64,000 bases of DNA from JAJKIV01 sp036274195. GTDB lineage: Bacteria > Gemmatimonadota > Gemmatimonadetes > Gemmatimonadales > Gemmatimonadaceae. Position numbers and translations under genes: made by a program. Location: NCBI GenBank assembly GCA_036274195.1, contig DASUGD010000159.1:1-64000 (forward strand). The letters are read 5' to 3'. Below, piece after piece: positions 1-8,061 of the stretch. The number at the start of each line of letters is the position of its first letter. The first letter of the stretch is position 1. The notes under the pieces are model-generated. The model did not search any database. It was not told the origin of the DNA and saw only the letters and a program-made list of their open reading frames with translations.

Positions 1-1
1 A

Positions 2-274
2 GAGCTATTGTCGCAGTGGTTGGTAAAGGCGGAGCAGAAGGCCGGCCTGTGGAAGCTTTCGGGGGGTGTAACTCACCCGTACCGTCGGAAGTGGCGAAGC
101 GAGCGGTCCCACCTTCCGCTCAAAGCCGTTGCGGTAGCAGGCGGCTGGGATGACCTGGCCACGATGAACCAGTGTTATGACCAGCCCGACGATGAAGACC
201 TGCTCGCCGTGACGAGCGAGACGAGGAAACGGCGAGAGGGGCCGGTGCAGCTCGCGAAGGTCGCCTCGCCGTGA
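2..274 (+). CDS. tyrosine recombinase/integrase, C-terminal end (partial)
   Basis: The reading frame is open to the left edge, so this is the last 90 residues of a longer protein. It carries the end of a phage-integrase catalytic domain: a HPYRRKW segment (the HxxR box of tyrosine recombinases) followed by an AGGWDD-type turn and CYDQPD, whose tyrosine would be the nucleophile. The family cuts and joins DNA at attachment sites. It lies about 80 bp from a tRNA-Gln gene, a common integration target, which suggests the end of an integrated element. Whether the missing N-terminal part is intact cannot be seen. Confidence 0.75.
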   Translation, partial: ELLSQWLVKAEQKAGLWKLSGGVTHPYRRKWRSERSHLPLKAVAVAGGWDDLATMNQCYDQPDDEDLLAVTSETRKRREGPVQLAKVASP

Positions 275-298
275 GAAACTGACCCAGAAACTGACCCA
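275..298. repeat. 12-bp tandem direct repeat after the integrase stop
   Basis: GAAACTGACCCA occurs twice head to tail directly after the TGA stop of the integrase fragment and before the tRNA-Gln terminator. It could be an accessory recombinase site or a remnant of a junction; no function is shown. Confidence 0.6.
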
Positions 299-314
299 CT
301 CGCGATGAAATGAG

Positions 315-348
315 AAAGGCCGGACGCGCGTTAAGCGCTATCCGGCCT
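315..348 (-). terminator. rho-independent terminator of tRNA-Gln
   Basis: AAGGCCGGA and TCCGGCCTT form a perfect 9-bp stem around a GC-rich loop. On the minus strand the stem is followed by TTTCTCATTTC, and it sits just 3' of the minus-strand tRNA-Gln, so it most likely ends that transcript. Confidence 0.7.
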
Positions 349-352
349 TCAA

Positions 353-427
353 GTTGCCCCTCCTGGGCTCGAACCAGGACTCTTCTGATCCAGAGTCAGA
401 CGTGTTGCCAGTTACACCAAGGGGCAA
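353..427 (-). tRNA. tRNA-Gln (CUG anticodon)
   Basis: Minus-strand cloverleaf: acceptor TTGCCCC pairs with GGGGCAA, anticodon stem TCTGA/TCAGA encloses loop CTCTGGA giving anticodon CTG (glutamine), and the T arm CCTGG-TTCGAGC-CCAGG is perfect. No CCA is encoded, so it must be added after transcription. It is the nearest structural RNA to the integrase fragment and a plausible attachment target. Confidence 0.93.
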
Positions 428-521
428 AGATTTTGGTCCTTCCCCGCGCGTGGCGCGGAGTTCGTAAGCTAGCTTTTGCCTACCCCCCCAACAACCCCCG
501 AACTCCCCGCCCCACCGCGTC

Positions 522-1805
522 TTGCCGCACCTCCGCCCGGCCCTCGCATCGTGCCTCCTCGCTGCCGCCGCCTGCCGCGGAATGCCCCAAACGCTCGGGC
601 CCGATCGGCACGCCGCACGCGCGAACGCCGACGCGCTCTTTGGCGGGCTCGCCACCCGGTTCGACAACGTCCAGCGCGCCCCGAAGTTCTACCAGGCACG
701 ATCGAAGCTCGGCCGCTACGCCCTGTCGCCCTCCGGCGTATACGGCGACACGTCCGTGTGGACCGCGATGGGGCGCGATAGCACCCGAACGCTCACGCTG
801 CTTGGCACCCACACCCCCACCGGATACCTCTTCGCTCCCTACGCTTCCGTTGCCACCCCTACCGCGAGCGGCGACGCGCGACATGTGATCCGCCTGCACC
901 GGCGTGGTGAGTCCGAGTACGACTGGAACACCGCCGTCGATCACGCGATTGGCTCGGTCACCTCCCGACAGATCGCCACCGCACTCACGGCGTTCCTGTC
1001 GGCGCCAGAGCACGTCGCCGGCAGGGACATGCGCGCCGAAAGCCAGACGCTCTTCCCGCAGACCTCACGAGTACTCGGCGAGCTGTTCTCGCTCGACACG
1101 CTCGGTGCCGTGCCCATAGGCGACGGTAGCGCCGCAGTGCTCGTGCGCTTCCGCATGGACCCCGACCGCATCGCGAAGACGCGCCCGAATTTCTCCAAGT
1201 ACCTCGACAAGTACGTGAGCCCCGCTCGCTACCGCCTGCGACTACAGGATAGCAGCGGAGCAACGTGGCTGGATGCCTCCGGCTCGGACAACGTGTTCTC
1301 CGTGAGGTATCGCGTGCGCGACGGGCAGCTGCTCGCCCTGACCGGAATCGCGCGACCCTTGCCCGACTCGCTGCGGATCAACGTGGACTTCTCGGCGAAG
1401 TTCATGATCTTCCGCGTCGGTGTGTCCCGGCTCATCGGCGACTTCGCCTTCGTTCGAAGCGACGATGAGCGCGGCTGGTCGATGCACTTCCGGCACGAGC
1501 CGGACTGGCACTTTCCGCTCGCCGTGAACCACTTGATCAGGACGTCCCTCCGGCACCCGTTCGAGGGCGAGGGGATCACGCTTCGCGTCGCCGTGCGCGA
1601 TCACCCGGGATCCCAAACACTGTTGTCGCGGCAGGCGTCTCTTTCCGTACAGGAGAGCGCAATCGTGCGGTGGTTGGGCGGCCTCGGGAATTCCGCCATG
1701 AGCGAGTTCGCGGGCCGAGCGGAGGCGGAGGAAAACCGTTACGTGTTCGACGTATTGAGCGCGCTCAGGGCCGACTTTGTCGCGGCGCTATCGGCGGGTG
1801 AATAG
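522..1805 (+). CDS. putative lipoprotein of unknown function
   Basis: A 427-residue protein with a short hydrophobic N-terminus ending in a lipobox-like AAAAC around residue 18, pointing to export and lipidation. The rest is mixed alpha/beta without membrane segments; I recognise no family. The start is a TTG chosen because it gives a complete signal peptide; no strong ribosome site is visible. It is followed directly by a hairpin at 1814-1844. An envelope role is inferred only from the signal. Confidence 0.6.
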   Translation: MPHLRPALASCLLAAAACRGMPQTLGPDRHAARANADALFGGLATRFDNVQRAPKFYQARSKLGRYALSPSGVYGDTSVWTAMGRDSTRTLTLLGTHTPTGYLFAPYASVATPTASGDARHVIRLHRRGESEYDWNTAVDHAIGSVTSRQIATALTAFLSAPEHVAGRDMRAESQTLFPQTSRVLGELFSLDTLGAVPIGDGSAAVLVRFRMDPDRIAKTRPNFSKYLDKYVSPARYRLRLQDSSGATWLDASGSDNVFSVRYRVRDGQLLALTGIARPLPDSLRINVDFSAKFMIFRVGVSRLIGDFAFVRSDDERGWSMHFRHEPDWHFPLAVNHLIRTSLRHPFEGEGITLRVAVRDHPGSQTLLSRQASLSVQESAIVRWLGGLGNSAMSEFAGRAEAEENRYVFDVLSALRADFVAALSAGE

Positions 1806-1813
1806 CAAGCAAA

Positions 1814-1844
1814 GAGCGCCGCGAACCTGAGGTTCGCAGCGCTC
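1814..1844. terminator. strong hairpin, probable bidirectional terminator
   Basis: GAGCGC-CGCGAACC and GGTTCGC-AGCGCTC form a long nearly perfect stem with a three-base loop nine bases after the stop of the upstream plus-strand gene. On the minus strand it is followed by TTTGCTT, so it could also stop transcription coming from tRNA-Ala. Confidence 0.65.
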
Positions 1845-1984
1845 GTGTCGTCCTGCCGTCGAGTTGTCGCCAGCGGGACTTGCCGCGCGCGCCGTCATTG
1901 GAACTCTACGTCCTACCGAGCGGCGGCGGGCAACATTCCCTTGGCGAGAAGCATGCCGCGCGATTCATCGCGCTTCCGTTTCTA

Positions 1985-2057
1985 TGGAGCTGAGGGGAGT
2001 CGAACCCCTGACCTCTGCAGTGCGATTGCAGCGCTCTCCCAACTGAGCTACAGCCCC
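1985..2057 (-). tRNA. tRNA-Ala (CGC anticodon)
   Basis: Minus-strand cloverleaf beginning GGGGCTG TAGCTCAG; anticodon stem CTGCA/TGCAG with loop ATCGCAC gives anticodon CGC, reading GCG alanine codons. T arm AGGGG-TTCGACT-CCCCT. The acceptor ends CAGCTCC plus discriminator A; CCA is not encoded. Upstream on the minus strand, around 2070-2115, TTTGTC and GATAGA-like elements could form a promoter, but spacing is not ideal. Confidence 0.95.
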
Positions 2058-2380
2058 TCATACCCGGGAATGCGCCGATTGTTTTCTATCCCGTCGCACC
2101 GGGCCGGTGACAAAGCAGCCCCGCTGGAGACGGGGCCGCGCCGATAGCGTAAGGTACGGTGCGTCGGGCGGTTGTCAAGCGCCGCCGGACCGCGCGGCTC
2201 CTGCTGCATCGGAGACGATCCGACCTCCCGCGCGTCACGCGACGGTGACCGCGCGGCCCGTGTCTTCGGTCAGCGAACGCCTAACGTGCGCGCCGCCGGG
2301 GCGAGCGAGGCCGGCTCCGATCGAGCGGGGACCCGGCCTCGTGTCGTACGATGTACCGGTGTTCGGTTGCGCCCTCTGCG
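2058..2380. other. intergenic stretch, no gene seen
   Basis: Between tRNA-Ala and the KGG protein. It holds a small GCCCCG/CGGGGC hairpin at 2118-2136, one copy of the GCCTAACG word at 2279-2286, and GC-rich sequence with no convincing start site or coding frame. Confidence 0.5.
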
Positions 2381-2806
2381 TCAGGTCGGGTTCGGGACAT
2401 CCTCGTCGCGAACCGACTCGATCCCGTCATCGCTCAGCTCATCGCGCGTGCTTCTCGAGCCCGAGCCCTGAGACGGCGCCATCCCTTCGCGGGAAACCTC
2501 CACCGGCGACTCCCGATCGGCGTACGCACCCCCGCTGGTCTCGGAACCGCGGCTCGCCGCTGTCTGACGACGGCGATTCTTGGCCCCGCGTGACTCACCA
2601 CCTTCACGACCGATCGCGGCCATGTGCGCACGATCCCGGCTTACCACTTCTCCACCCTTGCGGCCCGCGACGCGAGCCTCGTCCGACGTCCACTCGTGAG
2701 CGGTGCCCTTGGCATGCGCGGCACGCCCACCCTTGCTGGCGATCTCTCGCTGGCGGCTCACGTCCATCGACGCGAACCCTCGCTTGCTCTTTCCCGTTCC
2801 CGACAT
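2381..2806 (-). CDS. KGG-repeat stress protein
   Basis: A 141-residue, highly charged, soluble protein. The N-terminal half starts SKRGFASMD and carries repeated glycine motifs (ASKGGRAAH, AGRKGGEVV, IGREGGE), the pattern of the KGG repeat family (PF10685, YciG/Con-10-like general stress proteins). The C-terminal half is Arg/Ser/Glu-rich and likely disordered. The ATG at 2806 is preferred over the longer upstream frame because GGAGG lies four bases before it. It follows a stress-type SDR on the same strand by 235 bp, so a common stress regulon is plausible. Confidence 0.82.
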   Translation of the reverse strand: MSGTGKSKRGFASMDVSRQREIASKGGRAAHAKGTAHEWTSDEARVAGRKGGEVVSRDRAHMAAIGREGGESRGAKNRRRQTAASRGSETSGGAYADRESPVEVSREGMAPSQGSGSRSTRDELSDDGIESVRDEDVPNPT

Positions 2807-3041
2807 CGCGCCTCCATCCAAGTTGGGGTGACAATCAACTCGCGCCTCGCGGATCCCCCAACGGTCCCCATCCGCGAGCAACCTACCTTCCTCTCGGTAG
2901 AACAGACAACACACCAGTTCGGCGCAAGTCATGGGCCGCGGCGAAATACTCCGGAGCAAACTTTGACGGCGCTATTGAATCCATGGCCAATAGGCAGCCT
3001 GACCGCCTGGCTCACGCCCTCCCACGCTTCGCCCTCACCGC

Positions 3042-3992
3042 TTACCCGGCCGTCGTCTCGCCGCCAAGCAGCGCGAGGACCTCGCCGCTCACGAAGCTCG
3101 AATCGGCGTTCGAGGCGAAGAATACGTACGCAGGCGCCATCTCCTCGGGCTGGGCCGGCCTCCCCATCGGGGCGTCCTCGCCGAATTTCGCCACGTCCTC
3201 CCTCCCCTGCGCCACGACGTTCAGTGGCGTCCACACGGGTCCCGGCGCCACGCAGTTCACCCGGATTCCCCGATCGACGAGGCTCTGCGCGAGCGACTTC
3301 GTGAATGCATGAATCGCCCCTTTCGTCGCCGAATAGTCGAGAAGATCCTTGGCTCCCTCGAGACCAGTGACCGACCCCGTGTTGATGATCGCCGACCCGC
3401 GCCGCATGCGAGGAATCGACGCTTTCGCCATGTGGAAGTACCCGTAGATGTTCGTGCGGAAGGTGCGGTCCCACTGCTCCTCCGACAGCTCCTCGATCGA
3501 TTCCACGTTGTTCTGGTACGCCGCGTTGTTCACGAGGATATCGATCCGCCCCAGCTCGCGCACCGTCCGCTCCACCGCCTCGCGGCAGAACGCCGGGCGC
3601 GTCACGTCACCCGGAATGAGCAGCGCTTTCCGCCCTTCCCGCTCGATGTTCGTACGCGTCTCGTCGGCGTCGCGTTGTTCCTCCGCCAGGTAAACGATCG
3701 CGACATCCGCGCCCTCGCGCGCGAACATGACCGCGACCGCTCGGCCGATTCCGGAGTCACCTCCGGTGATGAGGGCCACCTTGCCCTCCAGCTTCCCCGC
3801 GGCCCGATAGACCGGTGCGCGGAACTGGGGCCGCGGTTTCATCGCGGCTTCAATCCCCGGGCCACTCTGCGACTGCTTCGGCAGCGGCGGGCGCGGACGA
3901 TTCCGTTCCCGGGCCATCTCCCGTGCCCTGCCCTTTCCGCCGGCCTTTGTCCCCCGTGAACGCGGGGACTTGCCCCTCGACTTCGTCGCCAT
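3042..3992 (-). CDS. SDR family oxidoreductase, YhdG/GSP39-like
   Basis: A 316-residue classical short-chain dehydrogenase with a basic, low-complexity 50-residue N-terminal extension. The Rossmann fold shows TGGDSGIGRAVA (nucleotide binding), NNAAYQ, and the catalytic Tyr-x3-Lys in DYSATKGA. The C-terminal half reads VNCVAPGPVWTPL, typical of the general stress 39/glucose dehydrogenase-like branch, which uses NAD(P)H; the physiological substrate is not known. ATG at 3992. It is divergent from rnz and upstream of the KGG stress gene, supporting a stress role. Confidence 0.88.
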   Translation of the reverse strand: MATKSRGKSPRSRGTKAGGKGRAREMARERNRPRPPLPKQSQSGPGIEAAMKPRPQFRAPVYRAAGKLEGKVALITGGDSGIGRAVAVMFAREGADVAIVYLAEEQRDADETRTNIEREGRKALLIPGDVTRPAFCREAVERTVRELGRIDILVNNAAYQNNVESIEELSEEQWDRTFRTNIYGYFHMAKASIPRMRRGSAIINTGSVTGLEGAKDLLDYSATKGAIHAFTKSLAQSLVDRGIRVNCVAPGPVWTPLNVVAQGREDVAKFGEDAPMGRPAQPEEMAPAYVFFASNADSSFVSGEVLALLGGETTAG

Positions 3993-4090
3993 CGTTCCCC
4001 GTGATTACTTGGAATCGCAAGTCTTTCGCGTCAGTCGGCGTCGCGGCAAACCGCGGGCCGCCGGTTCGGCGGACGGACTATATTCCGCCT

Positions 4091-5065
4091 GTGTCGCTCA
4101 CTCTTCGCTTCCTCGGAACGTCCGCATCGCGGCCGACAGTCGAACGCAGTGTCAGCGCAATCGCGGTCGTCCGTGAGGGCGAGACGTTCCTGTTCGACTG
4201 CGGCGAAGGCACCCAGCGCCAGATGATGCGCTACGGCGTCGCCTTCTCACTGAGGGACATTTTCTTCTCCCACATGCACGTCGACCACATACTGGGCATG
4301 GTGGGGCTCGTGCGGACGATGGCCCTGCAAGGGCGAGAAGAGCCACTTCGAATGTGGGGCCCGCCCGGATCGTCTCGCCTGCTCAAGCGCGCCGAAACCC
4401 TGGGAGCCGACCGACTCGACTTCCCCGTCGAATACCGAGAGCTGCAGCCCGGCGACACGGTCTCGCGGAAGGGATACGAGATCGTTGCGTTCGCAGCGGA
4501 TCACATGCGCACGCCCGCGATCGGCTATGCGCTCGTGGAAGCGATCCGGTTAGGCCGATTCAACCCCGAGCGCGCCCGCGAGATGGGCGTGCCGGAAGGC
4601 CCGCTGTGGGGTCGGTTGCATCGGGGCCAGCGCGTCACGCTCGATGACGGCCGCGAGATCGATCCGTCTCATCTCGTCGGACCCACACGGCCTGGTCGCA
4701 AGCTGGTGATCACTGGCGATACGCGGCCGTGCGAGGCGACCGTCGAGGCAGCAGCCGGTGCGGATCTCCTCGTTCACGAGGCGACCTTCGCCGATGAGGA
4801 AGCCGCGCGGGCCGCGGAGACGGGCCACTCCACGGCGCGCGAAGCGGCACAGGTAGCGGTGAGAGCGGGCGTCAGCCAACTGGTCCTCACCCACGTGTCC
4901 GCGCGCTACTCGCGCGACGTGTCGGACCTCGAGCGCGAAGCACGCGAAGTGTTCCCGGCAACCCAGATCGCGCGCGACGGTGCGGAATACGAGATCGCCT
5001 TTCCCGACGCCGTGCCCGATTCCGCGGCCGATCCGAACCAGCTTCCCGTTAGGGCGAGCGGCTGA
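4091..5065 (+). CDS. rnz: ribonuclease Z
   Basis: A 324-residue metallo-beta-lactamase fold nuclease that removes 3' trailers from tRNA precursors. It has the zinc motif HMHVDH at residues 61-66, the RNase Z hallmark TQRQMMR at about 41-47, a later ADHMRTP histidine, GDTRPC and the HST/AREAA region of the C-terminal zinc ligands. GTG at 4091 begins the conserved SLTLRFLGTS strand; the longer in-frame extension lacks family similarity. It matters here because neither tRNA in this window encodes CCA, the situation in which RNase Z is needed. Confidence 0.93.
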   Translation: MSLTLRFLGTSASRPTVERSVSAIAVVREGETFLFDCGEGTQRQMMRYGVAFSLRDIFFSHMHVDHILGMVGLVRTMALQGREEPLRMWGPPGSSRLLKRAETLGADRLDFPVEYRELQPGDTVSRKGYEIVAFAADHMRTPAIGYALVEAIRLGRFNPERAREMGVPEGPLWGRLHRGQRVTLDDGREIDPSHLVGPTRPGRKLVITGDTRPCEATVEAAAGADLLVHEATFADEEAARAAETGHSTAREAAQVAVRAGVSQLVLTHVSARYSRDVSDLEREAREVFPATQIARDGAEYEIAFPDAVPDSAADPNQLPVRASG

Positions 5066-5086
5066 CGCATCGCGCAGCGGCCTTGT

Positions 5087-5377
5087 TCAACCGATATCCG
5101 TTGCCGGGCTGCGACCGGTCGATACGGGCATCGAGCGACGAAACAACCGCTGGAGATCGGCGTCGCCCAGCGAGTCGAGGACGGCGCGCTTGTTCAACCG
5201 TCCGATCACGTTCTGCGACTCCGCTCCGCGCGCGATGTACCAGGCATACCGATCGAGCCGCGCCGTGCGCCCATCGGGATGACGAAAGACGACGACCGCG
5301 TTGCTCGCTCCGGGATTCTGAACCTCGACGCCCCACGTGGTGTTATCGGGCCCGGTGAACGCGCGTATTCGTGGCAT
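5087..5377 (-). CDS. small conserved-looking protein of unknown function
   Basis: A 96-residue protein starting MPRIRAFTG, with a beta-rich first half (WGVEVQNPGASNAVVVFRHP) and a helical second half (LDSLGDADLQRLFRRS). I do not recognise a family, although the layout resembles small proteins that describe how a value in a record is formatted. It follows a lipoprotein gene by 28 bp on the same strand, so the two may be cotranscribed. The Shine-Dalgarno is weak. Confidence 0.6.
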   Translation of the reverse strand: MPRIRAFTGPDNTTWGVEVQNPGASNAVVVFRHPDGRTARLDRYAWYIARGAESQNVIGRLNKRAVLDSLGDADLQRLFRRSMPVSTGRSPATDIG

Positions 5378-5405
5378 AGGGAAAGGTCTTGGTGATTGGA
5401 ACGCT

Positions 5406-6659
5406 TCAGGGACGTGATCCGCGCATCGCGCCACGCGATGGGGATGAGACGACCAGCACCGGTGTGGACGCGGCGCGGGACCAGCGCGCAAAAATGATCC
5501 GCGATCGACCGCGCCGAGGCCCACGCACGGTACGCGCCGAGCCCGAATAGAGCGTCGACTCGTCGAAGGCACGAGCCAGTCCGCGCCGAACCGTGCTATC
5601 CACGTTCGTGATGTCGAGACGATACACGCGCCGGGTCGGCGTGGGGAGACGGCCTGCGAGCCATTCCTTCTTCGAGGAGTCGCGGACCATGAGCGTCGCG
5701 TAATCGCCGCTCGTGTCATAGCGGGCAATCACGTCGTAGCCTGGCCCGCTCCAGACTTCGCTCGAGGAGTCCGCACCGAGGACGGGCACCGTGTTGGCGA
5801 TCGTGCTCCACCAGGCCGGCTTGGGCGTCCGAACGTGCGGTAGTGGAAGCGAGAGACCGCCGCCGCCCACGCCCTCTCCCGGGACGTAGAACCCCACTCG
5901 CGGGCTGCCGTCGATGTCAACGAGCGCGAAGCTCGTCGAGTCGAAGTGAAAGGCGTCGATGACTCGCGCCGCGCGCCGGCCGCGCGCGCTCCGGGAACGC
6001 TGGATGGAATCGATCACGACCCGATACGCTGCGCGTGCATCGGCCACGATGCGACGGGCCGCGCTGTCGCCGAAGATCGACTTTAGCGTCGCGGCAGACC
6101 CATCGCGCAGGTCGACGACGCCATACCGCACGTTGTGCGAGTCCTCGACGTTCGCGATGTCGATGTCCGTGTGATGCTCGTAGGAGAGCAGCGGCCCGAG
6201 GACATCGAGCAGCTCGATGTCACTGGTCGCTACCGTATGCGGATCGTCGCTCCCGTCCTCGTCATCGCCGAGGCGACGCTCGTCCGGATGTTCAGCGGCG
6301 TACCTTCGCGCGACGGCGGTGACCCGCTTGTCCTCGAAGACCTGAACGGAATCGCCGGACACCAGGTCGCGACGGTAGATCCGCTGGCCGATGAGCAGCG
6401 CGTCGTAGTACGACCGATCGTCGTCGGTAACGTAGAGCTCGTAGAATCGCCCATCCACGTACGCGAGCGTGAGCGCCGCCCGCCGCATGCGAAGCCGGCC
6501 ATCCACCGTGCTGACCCAGAAGGCCGAATCCCCGGCGGTCACGAGGAAGTCGGTGGAGGGTGCACGGTCGGTCGCCCGCGGTTGGTTCCTGCACCCGAGA
6601 CCGAGAAGCAGGGCCGCAGCCAGGACGGTTCCGACGCGCGGAGACGTGAGAGGGAGCAT
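5406..6659 (-). CDS. lipoprotein of unknown function
   Basis: A 417-residue exported protein. The start at 6659 gives a signal sequence ending LLLGLGC with the lipidation cysteine near residue 23. The body holds alternating beta segments, an acidic DDEDGSDD patch and a GPLLSYEHHTDID segment similar to secreted hypothetical proteins of environmental bacteria; no enzyme motif is recognised. An alternative start 28 codons upstream adds an unlikely basic stretch. Divergent from the DUF4015 gene with 93 bp between. Confidence 0.65.
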   Translation of the reverse strand: MLPLTSPRVGTVLAAALLLGLGCRNQPRATDRAPSTDFLVTAGDSAFWVSTVDGRLRMRRAALTLAYVDGRFYELYVTDDDRSYYDALLIGQRIYRRDLVSGDSVQVFEDKRVTAVARRYAAEHPDERRLGDDEDGSDDPHTVATSDIELLDVLGPLLSYEHHTDIDIANVEDSHNVRYGVVDLRDGSAATLKSIFGDSAARRIVADARAAYRVVIDSIQRSRSARGRRAARVIDAFHFDSTSFALVDIDGSPRVGFYVPGEGVGGGGLSLPLPHVRTPKPAWWSTIANTVPVLGADSSSEVWSGPGYDVIARYDTSGDYATLMVRDSSKKEWLAGRLPTPTRRVYRLDITNVDSTVRRGLARAFDESTLYSGSARTVRGPRRGRSRIIFARWSRAASTPVLVVSSPSRGAMRGSRP

Positions 6660-6752
6660 TGTCGTCCGAATATAGCCAGGCCGATCGCGTCCGGAGGCTC
6701 GCGAGCGGCCTGGTGGTGTAGTATTCGGGCCTCCGACTCTCAACGATTCTCG

Positions 6753-7970
6753 ATGCGCCGATATCTGCCGTTCGCTGCCGCTGCCCTGCTCGCGTGTTCC
6801 GCGGGCGCGGCTGACCGCTCCCCCGCTACGACACAGTCCGACGCCAAGCCGGCTGGCGTACAGCGGCTCGATACCGCGACCGCCGCCGGTGCGCTGACCG
6901 CCGACACGGGGCGCGGGAGCACGGGCGGTCAGACGTCAGCCGTGCGGCCCGCCTCGGCCGCCGACCTTCCAATAGTGCGCGGACTGTACGTCAACCGCTT
7001 CGCGGCGCAGAGCATGAAGCGGATGCACAGGCTGATCGCGATCGCGGATTCGACGGAGATCAACGCGTTCGTCATCGACATCAAGGACGAGTTCGGGCTC
7101 AACATCCCGTCGCAGGACCCCATGCTGCAGAAGAACGCGGGCACGGCGGGCGTGATTCCGAATGTGAAACAGCTGCTCGACACCTTGAAGGCGCATGACA
7201 TCCTGGCCATCGCGCGGATCGTGACGTTCAAGGACTCGGTGGCGGCGCGAGCCAATCCGGGTCACGTCATCCGCAAGCCGGACGGCACGCCGTGGCACGA
7301 CAAGCAGGGCCTAACGTGGGTGAACCCGTACGACGAGGAGATCTGGGAATACGACCTCCGCGTCGCCGAGGCGGCGGTGAAGCTCGGTTTCGGCGAAGTG
7401 CAGTTCGACTACATCCGGTTTCCCGAGCCGTACAAGAGCCTTCCGCCGCAGGTGTTCCCGAACCAGAAGGGTCGGTCGAAGCCGGACGTGCTGGCGGAGT
7501 TTCTCCGGGTCGCGAACGCTCGCCTCGACAAGCTCGGCGTCCGGACGACCGCGGACATTTTCGGGCTCGTGACAACCGTGGGTGGCGCGCTCGAGATCGG
7601 CCAGGAGTGGGAGAAGATCTCGCCGGCGGTGGACGTGGTGCTGCCGATGGCGTACCCGTCGCACTACCCGCGCGGCGCGTTCAACCTGGCGCGGCCTAAC
7701 GCGGAGCCCTACAAGGTACAGTACACGGCCATCAACCGCGCGCGCGAGCGCGACGCGAAGCTCGGGTTGAAGGGTGAGCGCGTGCGCCCGTGGATTCAGG
7801 CCTTCTCCCTGGGCCAGCCGAAGTACGACGCGTCGCACGTGAAGGAGCAGATGCGCGGGGTTTACGACGCGGGGTATAACGGGTGGGTGTGGTGGCACCC
7901 CGGCTCTGTCTACGAGCCGTACCTCGGCGCACTCGAAAAGAAGCTCGAGCCACACGCCAAGGCACACTAA
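6753..7970 (+). CDS. putative glycoside hydrolase, DUF4015 family
   Basis: A 405-residue secreted protein with a lipobox-type signal (LLACSAG) and a Ser/Thr/Ala-rich linker to about residue 70. The remainder matches the DUF4015 (PF13200) TIM-barrel family: GLYVNRFAA, AFVIDIKDEFG, VNPYDEEIWEY, FDYIRFPE, LPMAYPSHY and WHPGS. Family members are predicted, not proven, polysaccharide hydrolases. ATG at 6753 begins the signal peptide. The gene converges with a TonB receptor and ends before a hairpin at 8004-8021. Confidence 0.82.
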   Translation: MRRYLPFAAAALLACSAGAADRSPATTQSDAKPAGVQRLDTATAAGALTADTGRGSTGGQTSAVRPASAADLPIVRGLYVNRFAAQSMKRMHRLIAIADSTEINAFVIDIKDEFGLNIPSQDPMLQKNAGTAGVIPNVKQLLDTLKAHDILAIARIVTFKDSVAARANPGHVIRKPDGTPWHDKQGLTWVNPYDEEIWEYDLRVAEAAVKLGFGEVQFDYIRFPEPYKSLPPQVFPNQKGRSKPDVLAEFLRVANARLDKLGVRTTADIFGLVTTVGGALEIGQEWEKISPAVDVVLPMAYPSHYPRGAFNLARPNAEPYKVQYTAINRARERDAKLGLKGERVRPWIQAFSLGQPKYDASHVKEQMRGVYDAGYNGWVWWHPGSVYEPYLGALEKKLEPHAKAH

Positions 7971-8003
7971 CCGCAGCGCGCAGAGCGGCATGCAGCGTAG
8001 CCA

Positions 8004-8021
8004 GCAGCGGTGCGCCGCTGC
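8004..8021. terminator. hairpin between convergent genes
   Basis: GCAGCGG-TGCG-CCGCTGC forms a perfect 7-bp stem between the stops of the DUF4015 gene and the TonB receptor. There is no clear T-run. The surrounding bases are rich in CTG/GCTGC words also seen in other gaps of this window. Confidence 0.4.
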
Positions 8022-8061
8022 GTGCTGCTCGCTACTGCTGCGGGCTGCGTGCGGCTGCTGG

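Noticed and set aside
2107..3312. Long plus-strand Pro/Arg-rich frame across the KGG and SDR genes
   Set aside because: It is antisense to two recognised genes and has no domain.
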